Of a stretch of DNA of 64,000 nt, positions 1 through 7,632 are shown piece by piece. Under the pieces are notes generated by a model, which was not told where the DNA came from, made no database searches, and saw only the letters and a program-made list of their open reading frames with translations. The translations under genes and the position numbers were made by a program. Origin of the DNA: Pseudomonas sp. GD03944 (lineage in GTDB: Bacteria > Pseudomonadota > Gammaproteobacteria > Pseudomonadales > Pseudomonadaceae); NCBI RefSeq assembly GCF_029839275.1, contig NZ_JAOCAH010000004.1:62001-126000 (forward strand), in the 5' to 3' direction. How positions within the stretch are numbered: the first letter of the stretch is position 1; the number at the start of each line of letters is the position of its first letter.

Positions 1-879
1 AACCTGGCAGGCATGGTGCTGCGCCGCATCGAGACCAACATCCCGACGCTGGACGACCTGAAGCTGCCGGAAATCCTCAAGAAGCTGGCATTGACCAAGC
101 GCGGTCTGGTGCTCTTCGTGGGCGCCACCGGTACCGGTAAGTCGACCTCGCTGGCGGCCATGATCGGCTACCGCAACAAGAACAGCAGCGGCCACATCAT
201 CTCCATCGAAGACCCGATCGAGTACATCCACCAGCACCAGAACTGCATCGTCACGCAGCGTGAAGTGGGCATCGATACCGAATCCTTCGAAGTGGCCCTG
301 AAGAACACCCTGCGCCAGGCGCCGGACGTGATCCTCATCGGTGAGGTGCGGACCCGCGAGACCATGGACCACGCCGTGGCCTTCGCCGAAACCGGTCACC
401 TGTGCCTGGCGACTCTGCACGCCAACAATGCCAACCAGGCGCTGGACCGCATCATCAACTTCTTCCCGGCGGACCGGCAGAACCAGGTGTGGATGGACCT
501 GTCGCTCAACCTCAAGGCCATCGTCGCCCAGCAGCTGGTGCCCACGCCGGATGGCAAGGGGCGTCGCGCGGTGATCGAGGTGCTGATCAACACCCCGCTG
601 GCCGCCGACCTGATCCGCAAGGGTGAGGTGCACGAGCTCAAGGGTCTGATGAAGCGCTCCACCGAGCAGGGCATGCAGACCTTCGACCAGGCGCTCTACG
701 CGTTGTACAGCCAGGGCGAGATCACCTACGAAGACGCGCTGCTGTACGCCGACTCGGCGAACGACCTGCGCCTGATGATCAAGCTGGGTTCCGAGACCGA
801 CGGCGACCATCTCGCCAGCATGTCCCAGGGGCTTTCCCTGGAGGTCAGCGAGGAGAACCCGGGGCGTCGCTTCCGCTGA
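1..879 (+). CDS. pilU: Type IV pilus retraction ATPase PilU (5' end cut off by the window)
   Basis: PilT/PilU-family secretion ATPase that works with PilT at the inner-membrane base of type IV pili to drive retraction and twitching. The frame is open from base 1, so the N-terminal domain lies outside the window. What remains is the RecA-like ATPase half: Walker A GATGTGKST at bases 121-147, an acidic Asp-box region, a Walker B-like stretch ending in IGEVRT near base 350, and the His-box segment GHLCLATLHANN at about 394-429. The sequence is closer to PilU than PilT (extended C-terminal tail after the LMIKLGSE segment), which is family knowledge. The last 35 bases overlap the 3' end of a gene on the opposite strand. 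Confident on family, slightly less on PilU versus PilT. Confidence 0.93.
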   Translation, partial: NLAGMVLRRIETNIPTLDDLKLPEILKKLALTKRGLVLFVGATGTGKSTSLAAMIGYRNKNSSGHIISIEDPIEYIHQHQNCIVTQREVGIDTESFEVALKNTLRQAPDVILIGEVRTRETMDHAVAFAETGHLCLATLHANNANQALDRIINFFPADRQNQVWMDLSLNLKAIVAQQLVPTPDGKGRRAVIEVLINTPLAADLIRKGEVHELKGLMKRSTEQGMQTFDQALYALYSQGEITYEDALLYADSANDLRLMIKLGSETDGDHLASMSQGLSLEVSEENPGRRFR

Positions 880-1729
880 TCGGCGCCTTGCCGTTGTAGC
901 GAATACGCTTGCCCTCCTGTCGCGCGACGGCCTCTGCCTGGCCGTCGCGTTGCGCGCCCGCCCGAGCCTGGCTCATCAGCTGCGGGATCAGCGGCCCTTC
1001 CGGCAGATTCTTCCAGAAACGCACCGGCATGTTGTTCTCCAGCACGCCGCGGTTGAGCCGCGCCGGGTTGAAGGTGCTGCCGTAATACGCCAGCCACAGC
1101 GCCTGTCCTTCGTCGTCCTCCGTCCGTGCCAGCTGCTGCCAGTGCGCCGGGCATGGGCGCTGGTGGTGCAGGGCTTGCCCGTCCCAATACACCCCGTCGT
1201 CGGGTGTTGCGATCAGCCAGCTGTGCGAGCCCATGCGGTCGGCGAAGTGCGGGCTGGCGCTGTGCAGGATGTCGTGGGCAGGTTCGTGCCAGGCAATGAA
1301 CTCGGGCATGCCTTCCGGGCGCTCGTCGGTCGGCGGCGATAAAGGGCGAAAGCGCAGGAAAGCATGCAGGTGATGGGCCTCCCGGCGCACGGCTTTCAGG
1401 CGTCGGTGCAGCTCGCTGCCGTCCGCGTCGCCCGGCAACATGGCCGCGCGGTCGCCCTGTACCACCCGCCAGAGGATGCGATAGAGCAGGCTCCAGCGGT
1501 CGTCCATGCGGTACTGCGCCGCGTCTTCCAGTAGCTCGAGGAACTGCCGGGGGATGCGCAGGGCCGGGCCGGCCGAGACGGGGCTCGGTGCACTGGCGTC
1601 GTCGAACAACCCGCCGGGTGCTTCGCGCTCCAGCCAACTGATCTGATGGGGGGCGATGTCCTGTTGCAGCAGGTCCCTGGCGGCCTTGCGCCAACCGGCG
1701 AAGCTGCCATCGAAACGGACGTTGAACAT
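845..1729 (-). CDS. DUF4130 / TIGR03915-family putative DNA repair protein
   Basis: A 294-residue protein of the TIGR03915/DUF4130 family. Members occur beside the TIGR03916 radical SAM protein, and DUF4130 is also found fused to UdgX-type uracil-DNA glycosylases; the activity is not established. The start MFNVRFDGSFAGWRKAARDL is typical of the family. A central segment with REAHHLHAFLRFRPL and a late YYGSTFNPARLNRG…RFWKNLPEG block are the recognisable family signatures. Its ATG shares one base with the TAA of the upstream radical SAM gene (TAATG at 1727-1731), so the two are translationally coupled. It converges on pilU with a 35-bp tail overlap. Inference: nucleic-acid maintenance, expressed with its partner from the SOS-like promoter near 2960. 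Confidence 0.85.
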   Translation of the reverse strand: MFNVRFDGSFAGWRKAARDLLQQDIAPHQISWLEREAPGGLFDDASAPSPVSAGPALRIPRQFLELLEDAAQYRMDDRWSLLYRILWRVVQGDRAAMLPGDADGSELHRRLKAVRREAHHLHAFLRFRPLSPPTDERPEGMPEFIAWHEPAHDILHSASPHFADRMGSHSWLIATPDDGVYWDGQALHHQRPCPAHWQQLARTEDDEGQALWLAYYGSTFNPARLNRGVLENNMPVRFWKNLPEGPLIPQLMSQARAGAQRDGQAEAVARQEGKRIRYNGKAPISGSDAPGSPR

Positions 1730-2940
1730 TACCAGAGCGCCATCTGTGCCGGCTCCTCGCGCAATTGCTGGCGCAGCTGCAGGGAGTCATCGGTCGCCTG
1801 CCGGGGCCGGTAGTCCTGGGTGACGATGAAGGGTTTGGCTTTCTCCAGGGCGCAGCGCAGGCGATTGACGTCCTCGAAGCGGATGCGTTTCTGCCGCCGC
1901 AGGGCGACCAGGCGCTTGGCGCTGAGCACGCCGATACCGGGCACCCGGGCGATCAGCGAGGCATCGGCGCGGTTGAGGTCCACCGGGAAATGCTCGCGGT
2001 TGGCCAGGGCCCAGGCCAGCTTGGGGTCGATGTCCAACGCCAGGTTGCCTGGGCCATCGAGCAGCTCGCTGGCCTGGAAGCCGTAGCCGCGCAGCAGGAA
2101 GTCCGCCTGGTACAGCCGGTGCTCGCGCAGCAGCGGCGGGGCAGCGAACGGCACGCTGCCGGGGCTGTTGGGAATCGGGCTGAAGGCCGAGTAATAGACG
2201 CGGCGCAGGCGGTAGGTGCCGTACAGCGACTGGGCCGTGTGCAGGATGGTGCTGTCGTCGCTGGCATCGGCGCCGACGATCATTTGCGTGCTCTGGCCGG
2301 CCGGGGCGAAGCGCGGGGCGCGCACTTCCTGGGTGGCCTCCTGCTCGCCCAGGTGAATGGTGTGCATCGCCTGTTTGATGGTGACCACCTGTTTTTCCGG
2401 GGCCAGGCGGATCAGGCTGCTTTCGGTGGGCAGCTCGATGTTCACGCTGAGGCGATCGGCGTAGCGCCCCGCCTCCGCCACCAACAGCGGGTCGGCGTCG
2501 GGAATGGTCTTGAGGTGGATGTAGCCGCGAAACTCGTGTTCTTCGCGCAGCAGCTTGGCCACCCGCACCAACTGTTCCATGGTGTAGTCGGCGGAGCGGA
2601 TGATGCCGGAGCTGAGGAACAGCCCGCTGATGCAATTGCGCCGGTAGAAATCGAGGGTCAGGGTGACCACTTCCTCAGGGGTGAAGCGCGCCCGTGGTAC
2701 ATCGCTGGAGCGGCGGTTGACGCAGTACTGGCAGTCATACAGGCAGAAATTGGTCAGCAGGATTTTCAGCAGCGCGACGCAGCGGCCGTCCGGTGTGAAA
2801 CTGTGGCAGATGCCCATGCCATTGGTTGCGCCAATGCCGCTCTTGCCCTTGGAGCTGCGCGTCGGCGCACCACTGCTGGCGCAGGACGCATCGTACTTGG
2901 CGGCGTCGGCCAGTACGGTCAGCTTGTCGATCAATTGCAT
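1729..2940 (-). CDS. Putative DNA modification/repair radical SAM protein (TIGR03916 family)
   Basis: A 403-residue radical SAM enzyme. The iron-sulfur cluster motif CxxxCxxC is seen as C66-LYD-C70-QY-C73. Nearby conserved segments are GMGICHSFTPDGRC (about 41-54), the YCVNRRSSDVPRARF block just after the cluster, and FLSSGIIRSADYTMEQL. The C-terminal part has a helix-hairpin-helix-like VPGIGVLSAKRLVALRRQ around residue 325, consistent with DNA contact. The start MQLIDKLTVLADAAKYDASC fits the family. The Shine-Dalgarno is weak (only GCGAG). The gene is first in a two-gene unit with the DUF4130 protein and has a LexA-type operator 17 bases upstream of its ATG. The reaction is unknown; the database-style name is 'putative DNA modification/repair'. 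Confidence 0.9.
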   Translation of the reverse strand: MQLIDKLTVLADAAKYDASCASSGAPTRSSKGKSGIGATNGMGICHSFTPDGRCVALLKILLTNFCLYDCQYCVNRRSSDVPRARFTPEEVVTLTLDFYRRNCISGLFLSSGIIRSADYTMEQLVRVAKLLREEHEFRGYIHLKTIPDADPLLVAEAGRYADRLSVNIELPTESSLIRLAPEKQVVTIKQAMHTIHLGEQEATQEVRAPRFAPAGQSTQMIVGADASDDSTILHTAQSLYGTYRLRRVYYSAFSPIPNSPGSVPFAAPPLLREHRLYQADFLLRGYGFQASELLDGPGNLALDIDPKLAWALANREHFPVDLNRADASLIARVPGIGVLSAKRLVALRRQKRIRFEDVNRLRCALEKAKPFIVTQDYRPRQATDDSLQLRQQLREEPAQMALW

Positions 2941-2956
2941 GGCATGGCTCGCGATA

Positions 2957-2972
2957 CTGTGTATGCATACAG
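2957..2972. promoter_or_regulatory. LexA/SOS box upstream of the radical SAM/DUF4130 pair
   Basis: CTGTGTATGCATACAG matches the LexA operator form CTGT-N8-ACAG exactly. Flanking bases extend the outer arms to a 10-bp inverted repeat (GCGATACTGT … ACAGTATCGC, 2951-2978). The box overlaps the likely -10 of the minus-strand promoter, a classic repressing position. Confidence 0.85.
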
Positions 2973-2998
2973 TATCGCGGATGCTTTGCGTCCGACAA
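2969..2998 (-). promoter_or_regulatory. Putative sigma70 promoter of the radical SAM gene
   Basis: On the minus strand a -35-like TTGTCG (2998-2993) and a -10-like TACTGT (2974-2969) are separated by 18 bases. The -10 lies inside the LexA-type box. Predicted transcription start is near 2962, giving a leader of about 22 bases. The hexamers are weak matches, so this is inferred mainly from spacing and the operator. Confidence 0.4.
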
Positions 2999-3088
2999 GG
3001 TGTGGCGGGCTTCGCGCCTGTTCATTGGTCGGTAAACAATATGGCTACCGTGATGTCAGATAGAGATCACAGTCATCAGGAAACAGAC

Positions 3089-3490
3089 ATGCAGCGCCAG
3101 GACACTCACAGCAAAATCATCGGTTATCTCTTGTGGATCTTCGGATTCCTGGGAGCGCACCGCTTCTATTACGGCAAGCCGGTGACCGGGACGATCTGGT
3201 TCTTCACCCTGGGTTTGCTGTTCGTCGGCTGGATCATCGACCTGTTCCTGATCCCGGCCATGGACCGCGAGGCTGACCTGCGCTTCACCGCCGGCGAGAC
3301 GGATTACAACGTCGCCTGGATCCTGCTGACGTTCCTCGGGGTCTTCGGGGTGCACCGCATGTACCAGGGCAAATGGATCACCGGGATCATCTACCTGTTC
3401 ACCGGCGGCCTGTTCCTGGTCGGTGTGCTGTATGACTTCTGGACGCTGAACACCCAGGTGTCGGTCAAGAATGCGCAGGCGGCGCGCTAG
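3089..3490 (+). CDS. TM2 domain-containing membrane protein
   Basis: A 133-residue small inner-membrane protein with a duplicated TM2-type layout: FLGAHRFYYGK … FFTLGLLFVGWIIDLFLIP in the first half and FLGVFGVHRMYQGKWITG … LFTGGLFLVGVLYDFWTLN in the second. Each half has two hydrophobic segments joined by a short turn with the G-x-H-R-F/M-Y-x-G-K signature. The ATG at 3089 is preceded by AGGAAA. A longer in-frame extension upstream runs through the divergent promoter region and is not credible. The function of bacterial TM2 proteins is not defined. It is transcribed away from the SOS-type pair and ends before a strong terminator. Confidence 0.85.
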   Translation: MQRQDTHSKIIGYLLWIFGFLGAHRFYYGKPVTGTIWFFTLGLLFVGWIIDLFLIPAMDREADLRFTAGETDYNVAWILLTFLGVFGVHRMYQGKWITGIIYLFTGGLFLVGVLYDFWTLNTQVSVKNAQAAR

Positions 3491-3552
3491 GCGACTAGCT
3501 CAGGCGGAGTGACGTGCTTGCCGGGACGGGCAAGGCGTCCAAGACGCTCATG

Positions 3553-3588
3553 AAAAGGGCTTCAGCCGGCATGGCTGAAGCCCTTTTT
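3553..3588. terminator. Bidirectional intrinsic terminator
   Basis: A 15-bp perfect stem (AAAAGGGCTTCAGCC, 3553-3567, pairing with 3573-3587) around a 5-base loop, with T-runs in both directions. It separates the plus-strand TM2 gene from the 3' end of the minus-strand pyrC' gene and can serve both. Confidence 0.9.
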
Positions 3589-3609
3589 GCGTCTGGCACG
3601 GTCGTCGGC

Positions 3610-4881
3610 TTACAGCTGGTAGCTGATGTGGCCGTCGACCAGGGTGTAGCGCACCGCGCCCGGCAGGCAGTGGTCGATGAAGGGGCAGTTGGCGCCGTTG
3701 GAGTGCCAGCGTTCCCCGGCCACGGTCGAGGCTTGCGGGTCGAACAGCAGGATGTCGGCAGCCGCGCCTTCGGCCAGGCGTCCGGCCGGCAGGCGCAGGG
3801 CCTCGGCCGGGCCGCTGGTCAGGCGTGCCAGCAGGGTCGGCAGGTCGAGCAGGCCGTCCTGCACCAGGGTCATGGCCAGCGGCAGCAGCAGTTGCACGCT
3901 GCTGATGCCCGGTTCGGTGGCGCCGAACGGGGCCAGCTTGGCGTCGCGCTCGTGGGGCTGGTGGTGGCTGGCGATCGCGCTGATAACGCCGCTTTTTACC
4001 GCCTCGCGCAGGCCCTGGCGGTCGGCCGCGGTCCGCAGCGGCGGCTGCACGTGGTACAGGCTGGAGAAGTCGATCAGCGCTTCGTCGGTGAGGATCAACT
4101 GGTACAGCGCGACATCCGCCGTCACCGGCAGGCCACGGGCCTGGGCATTGGCGATCAGCTCGGCGCCACGGGCGCTGGTCAGTTGGCTGAAATGCGCGCG
4201 CACGCCGGTCTGCTCGACCAGCAGCAGGTCGCGGGCCAGGGCCACGGTCTCGGCGGTTTCCGGGATGCCGGGCAGGCCGAGGAAGCTCGCGGTCGCGCCT
4301 TCGTGGGCCAGCCCACCTTCGGCCAGGTCGTGATCCTGGGAGTGGAAGATCACCGTCAGGTCGAAGGTGGCCGCGTATTCCAGCGCGCGGCGCAGGGTGC
4401 GGGCGTTGCGGAAACTGTCCAGGCCGTTGCCGAAGGCGACGCAGCCGGCGTCACGCAGGGCCACCAGTTCCGCCAGTTGCTCGCCGGCCAGGCCTTTGCT
4501 CAGGGCGCCGATGGGGAAGACCTTGGTGTGGCCCGCTTCCCGTGCGCGGTCGAGGATCAGCTCGGCGACCGCCGGGGTGTCCAGCGCCGGTTTGGTGAAG
4601 GGTGGGCAGCACAGGCTGGTGACGCCGCCGGCCGCGGCCGCCAGGGTCTCGCTGGCGATATTGCCCTTGCGGCTGTAGCCCGGCTCGCGCAGGGCGACAT
4701 TGAGGTCGACCAGGCCGGGGGCGGCGATCAGGCCCTGGGCTTCGATTCGGCTCTGGGCCTCGAAGCCGGCTGGCGCCTGGCCGATGCCCGCGACTTTGCC
4801 GCCGTCTATATAAAGGTCGGCGATCTGGTCGAGACCGCTGCTCGGGTCGATGACCCGGGCTCCGAGGATTACGCTGCGCAT
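3610..4881 (-). CDS. pyrC': Dihydroorotase-like PyrC' (non-catalytic partner of aspartate carbamoyltransferase)
   Basis: A 423-residue amidohydrolase-fold protein. In Pseudomonas the product of this pyrB-linked gene is an inactive dihydroorotase homologue that assembles with PyrB into a dodecameric ATCase; a separate pyrC supplies the activity. The sequence agrees: the metal-binding D-x-H-x-H motif of active enzymes is D59-L-N61-V-A63 here, so both histidines are lost, while the following LREPG is kept. The start [16 protein letters not shown] is set by the ATG at 4881, which shares one base with the pyrB stop (TGATG). It is the last gene of the minus-strand run and is followed by the terminator at 3553. 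Confidence 0.93.
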   Translation of the reverse strand: MRSVILGARVIDPSSGLDQIADLYIDGGKVAGIGQAPAGFEAQSRIEAQGLIAAPGLVDLNVALREPGYSRKGNIASETLAAAAGGVTSLCCPPFTKPALDTPAVAELILDRAREAGHTKVFPIGALSKGLAGEQLAELVALRDAGCVAFGNGLDSFRNARTLRRALEYAATFDLTVIFHSQDHDLAEGGLAHEGATASFLGLPGIPETAETVALARDLLLVEQTGVRAHFSQLTSARGAELIANAQARGLPVTADVALYQLILTDEALIDFSSLYHVQPPLRTAADRQGLREAVKSGVISAIASHHQPHERDAKLAPFGATEPGISSVQLLLPLAMTLVQDGLLDLPTLLARLTSGPAEALRLPAGRLAEGAAADILLFDPQASTVAGERWHSNGANCPFIDHCLPGAVRYTLVDGHISYQL

Positions 4882-5885
4882 CAGTTCTGCTCCTCGGCGT
4901 TGAGTTGGCGCTGGGCGTTCTGCCCGCTCATGGTCATCGACAGCACGGCCATGCGAATGGCGATGCCGTAGGTGACCTGGTTGAGAATGACCGATTGGGG
5001 GCCGTCGGCGACGGCGGATTCGATTTCCACGCCCCGGTTGATCGGGCCGGGGTGCATGACCAGGGCGTCCGGCTTGGCCAGTTTCAGGCGTTGCTCGGTG
5101 AGGCCGAACAGGCGGTAGAACTCGCCCTCGCTCGGCAGCAGGCCGCCCTGCATGCGCTCGCGCTGCAGGCGCAGCATGATCACTACATCGACGTCCTTCA
5201 GGCCTTCGGTCATGTCGCTGTAGACCTTGACCCCGTATTGTTCGATGCCGACCGGCAGCAGGGTCTTGGGCGCGATCACGCGGATGTCCGGGCAGCCCAG
5301 GGTCTTCAGGGCCAGCATGTTCGAGCGCGCCACCCGCGAGTGCAGGATGTCGCCGACGATGGCCACCGAGAGGTTCTCGAAGTTGCCCTTGTGGCGGCGG
5401 ATGGTGAGCATGTCGAGCATGCCCTGGGTCGGGTGCGCGTGACGGCCGTCGCCGCCGTTGATGATCGCCAGGTTCGGGCACACGTGCTCGGCGATGAAGT
5501 GCGCCGCACCGGAGTCGGCATGGCGCACGACGAAGATGTCGGCGGCCATGGCTTCGAGGTTGCGCAGGGTGTCGAACAGCGTCTCGCCCTTGCTGGTCGA
5601 GCTGGTCGACACGTTGAGGCTGATGACGTCGGCCGACAGACGCTGGGCCGCCAGTTCGAAGGTGGTGCGGGTGCGCGTGGAGTTCTCGAAGAACACATTG
5701 CACACGGTCTTGCCGCGCAGCAGTGGGACCTTCTTCACGGCCCGGGCGCCGACTTCGAGGAAGGAGTCGGCGGTGTCGAGGATTTCCGTCAGCAGTTCGC
5801 GCGGTAGGCCGTCGAGGGACAGGAAGTGGCGCAACTGACCCTGGTCGTTCAGTTGCAGGGGACGCTTGGCATCAATCGGTGTCAT
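4881..5885 (-). CDS. pyrB: Aspartate carbamoyltransferase catalytic chain
   Basis: A 334-residue enzyme joining carbamoyl phosphate and L-aspartate in the first committed step of UMP synthesis. The carbamoyl-phosphate motif S69-T-R-T-R-T-T-F-E77 is intact, followed by [24 protein letters not shown] and [13 protein letters not shown], all typical of ATCase. The N-terminal extension before the carbamoyl-phosphate motif is longer than in E. coli PyrB, as in pseudomonad class A enzymes (family knowledge). It lies 12 bases downstream of pyrR and overlaps pyrC' by one base, so the three are surely co-transcribed. There is no pyrI regulatory chain; PyrC' takes the structural place. Confidence 0.97.
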   Translation of the reverse strand: MTPIDAKRPLQLNDQGQLRHFLSLDGLPRELLTEILDTADSFLEVGARAVKKVPLLRGKTVCNVFFENSTRTRTTFELAAQRLSADVISLNVSTSSTSKGETLFDTLRNLEAMAADIFVVRHADSGAAHFIAEHVCPNLAIINGGDGRHAHPTQGMLDMLTIRRHKGNFENLSVAIVGDILHSRVARSNMLALKTLGCPDIRVIAPKTLLPVGIEQYGVKVYSDMTEGLKDVDVVIMLRLQRERMQGGLLPSEGEFYRLFGLTEQRLKLAKPDALVMHPGPINRGVEIESAVADGPQSVILNQVTYGIAIRMAVLSMTMSGQNAQRQLNAEEQN

Positions 5886-5897
5886 GGGCGATCAGTC

Positions 5898-6404
5898 TCA
5901 GTTGGCAAGCGTTTGCAGGTCGAGGAGCAGGGGCGCGGGGCCGGTCAATTTTACTCGCTGCTCGGCGGTCAGCGACAGCGTGGCACCGACCACGTCCGGG
6001 CGCACGGGCAGCTCGCGGGCGTTGAGGTCCAGCAGGCAGACCAGGGTCACGCTGGCCGGGCGGCCGTAGTCGAACAGCTCGTTGAGCGCGGCGCGGATGG
6101 TGCGTCCGCTCATCAGTACGTCGTCGATCAGCACCAGGTGCTGGCCTTCGATCTCGAAAGGCAGCTCGGACGGCTGGACCTGGGGGTGCAGGCCGTTCTG
6201 GGTGAAGTCGTCGCGGTAGAAGGACACATCGAGCACGCCCAGGGCGTCGCTGCGGCCCAGTTGCTCGAGCAGGGCCTGGGCGACCCAGACGCCGCCGGTG
6301 CGGATGCCGATGAAGCGCGGCTCGCTGATCTGCCGCTGATTGAGGTGGCTCAGCAGGTCGCTGGCCATCTGGGGCAGTAATTCGGCAGGGTTGGGTAGGC
6401 TCAT
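5898..6404 (-). CDS. pyrR: PyrR-type pyrimidine regulator / uracil phosphoribosyltransferase
   Basis: A 168-residue protein of the type I phosphoribosyltransferase family. The PRPP loop is V91[11 protein letters not shown]102, and [15 protein letters not shown] is the early loop. In Gram-positive bacteria PyrR binds pyr mRNA and also has UPRTase activity; in pseudomonads it sits upstream of pyrB, and a regulatory role is plausible but I see no Bacillus-like attenuator in front of pyrB (only 12 bases). The ATG is preceded by GGAGAG. A 157-bp gap separates it from ruvX. Confidence 0.9.
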   Translation of the reverse strand: MSLPNPAELLPQMASDLLSHLNQRQISEPRFIGIRTGGVWVAQALLEQLGRSDALGVLDVSFYRDDFTQNGLHPQVQPSELPFEIEGQHLVLIDDVLMSGRTIRAALNELFDYGRPASVTLVCLLDLNARELPVRPDVVGATLSLTAEQRVKLTGPAPLLLDLQTLAN

Positions 6405-6561
6405 GACAACTCTCCAAATATAAGCAGAACAGTCCCTGTGGACCAGGCGGTCATCGGCAGGGCGCGGCGTCGCAGCGCGAGGGCGTGCCCAGGGGAGCGC
6501 GCAGTTTACGTGTTGTGCCGCCGTGTTGCTCGTGTCCGCTGTGAACGGACGCCGGCTTCAT

Positions 6562-6999
6562 TCACTGAGGGTGTTCGGCCAGCCAGCCTTCCAGCAGCAG
6601 TGCCGCGGCCAGCGCGTCCACCGGGCGCTCGCGGTAACCGCCGCTCTGGCCCTGTTGCAGGCGCTCGCCCTTGGCCGCGTAGGTGGTCAGGCGCTCGTCG
6701 TGGGTGTGCACCGGCAGGTTGAAGCGGCCGTTCAGGCGGCGGGCGAATTTCTCCGCGCGCTCGCTCATGTCGCTGGGGCTGCCGTCCATGTTCAGCGGCA
6801 GGCCCACGACAATGGCATCGGGTTGCCATTCGCGCAGCAGGGCTTCGACCTTCTGCCAGTCCGGCACGCCGTTCTGCGCTTTGAGCACGCAGAGTTCGCG
6901 GGCCTGGCCGGTGATGACCTGGCCGACGGCCACGCCGATCTGTTTGGTGCCGTAGTCGAAACCGAGCAGCAGGCGCAGGGGCTTGGTGGTCTCGGTCAT
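6562..6999 (-). CDS. ruvX: Putative pre-16S rRNA nuclease / Holliday junction resolvase-like YqgF
   Basis: A 145-residue RNase H-fold protein of the YqgF/RuvX family, linked in E. coli to 16S rRNA 5'-end maturation. The catalytic pattern is visible: D15 in GFDYGTKQIGVAV, the VVGLPLNMDGS strand (about 64-74), E102 in HDERLTT, and D128 in RPVDALAAALLLE. The length is normal. Its ATG overlaps the algH stop by one base (TGATG at 6997-7001), so translation is probably coupled to AlgH. Confidence 0.94.
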   Translation of the reverse strand: MTETTKPLRLLLGFDYGTKQIGVAVGQVITGQARELCVLKAQNGVPDWQKVEALLREWQPDAIVVGLPLNMDGSPSDMSERAEKFARRLNGRFNLPVHTHDERLTTYAAKGERLQQGQSGGYRERPVDALAAALLLEGWLAEHPQ

Positions 7000-7568
7000 C
7001 AGGCGTGCCCGGCTTGCGAGGTCAGCAGGGACAGGTTGACCCCCAGTCGCGCCGCGGCTGCGTTCAGGCGCTGGTCGAAGGGCAGGTCGAACAGAATGGC
7101 GTTGTCGGCGGGGCAGGTGAGCCAGGCGTTACTGGCCAGCTCGGCCTCCAGCTGGCCGGCGTCCCAGCCTGCGTAGCCCAGGGTAATGAGGTATTTCTCC
7201 GGGCCGCTGCCTTCGGCAATCGCGAACAGCACGTCCTGGGAGGTGGACAGCCCCAGCTCACCAAGGGCCAGGGTCGCCTGGAATTGCGGGCCGGCCGGGT
7301 GGAGTACGAAGCCGCGGTCGGTCTGCACCGGGCCGCCAGAGAAGATTGGCAGGCTGCGGCACAGCACGGGTGGGTCGTCGTCCGGGCGCAATTGCTCCAG
7401 CACATCGGCCAGGTTGAGCCCGTTCGGCCGGTTGATCACCAGGCCCATGGCGCCCTGCTCGTTGTGGTCGACGAGGTAGGTGACGGTCTGCGCGAAATGG
7501 GGATCGTCCATGTGCGGCATGGCGATCAGGAAGTGGTGCTTGAGGTAGCTCGGGCTGGCGTCTTTCAT
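6999..7568 (-). CDS. algH: YqgE/AlgH family protein
   Basis: A 189-residue cytosolic DUF179 protein. P. aeruginosa AlgH was first linked to alginate and virulence regulation, but the biochemical role is unknown. The start MKDASPSYLKHHFLIAMPHMDDPHF is the family start; upstream in-frame sequence is a frame extension without support. Conserved parts include NHNEQGAMGLVINRP-like VDHNEQGAMGLVINRPNG, FSGGPVQTDRGFVLH and GYAGWDAGQLE. It sits between tonB (64-bp gap) and ruvX (1-base overlap). The algH-ruvX-pyrR-pyrB order is conserved in pseudomonads. Confidence 0.94.
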   Translation of the reverse strand: MKDASPSYLKHHFLIAMPHMDDPHFAQTVTYLVDHNEQGAMGLVINRPNGLNLADVLEQLRPDDDPPVLCRSLPIFSGGPVQTDRGFVLHPAGPQFQATLALGELGLSTSQDVLFAIAEGSGPEKYLITLGYAGWDAGQLEAELASNAWLTCPADNAILFDLPFDQRLNAAAARLGVNLSLLTSQAGHA

Positions 7569-7632
7569 GGCGCCTAGCTTAAAGCCTGTGGCCTGAGGCT
7601 GGAAGCCAAAACCGCGCGCCGTGGCCCTGGCC

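Noticed and set aside
2663..3490. Long N-terminal extension of the TM2 protein
   Set aside because: It would run through the radical SAM gene and the SOS-type promoter; the ATG at 3089 has a ribosome site and a normal TM2 start.
3514..4971. 485-codon plus-strand open frame across pyrC'
   Set aside because: Starts next to a terminator and runs antisense to pyrC'; no homology signature.
6405..6561. PyrR-binding attenuator between ruvX and pyrR
   Set aside because: Only a short GTCCG/CGGAC stem is visible, with no terminator/antiterminator pair and no T-run.
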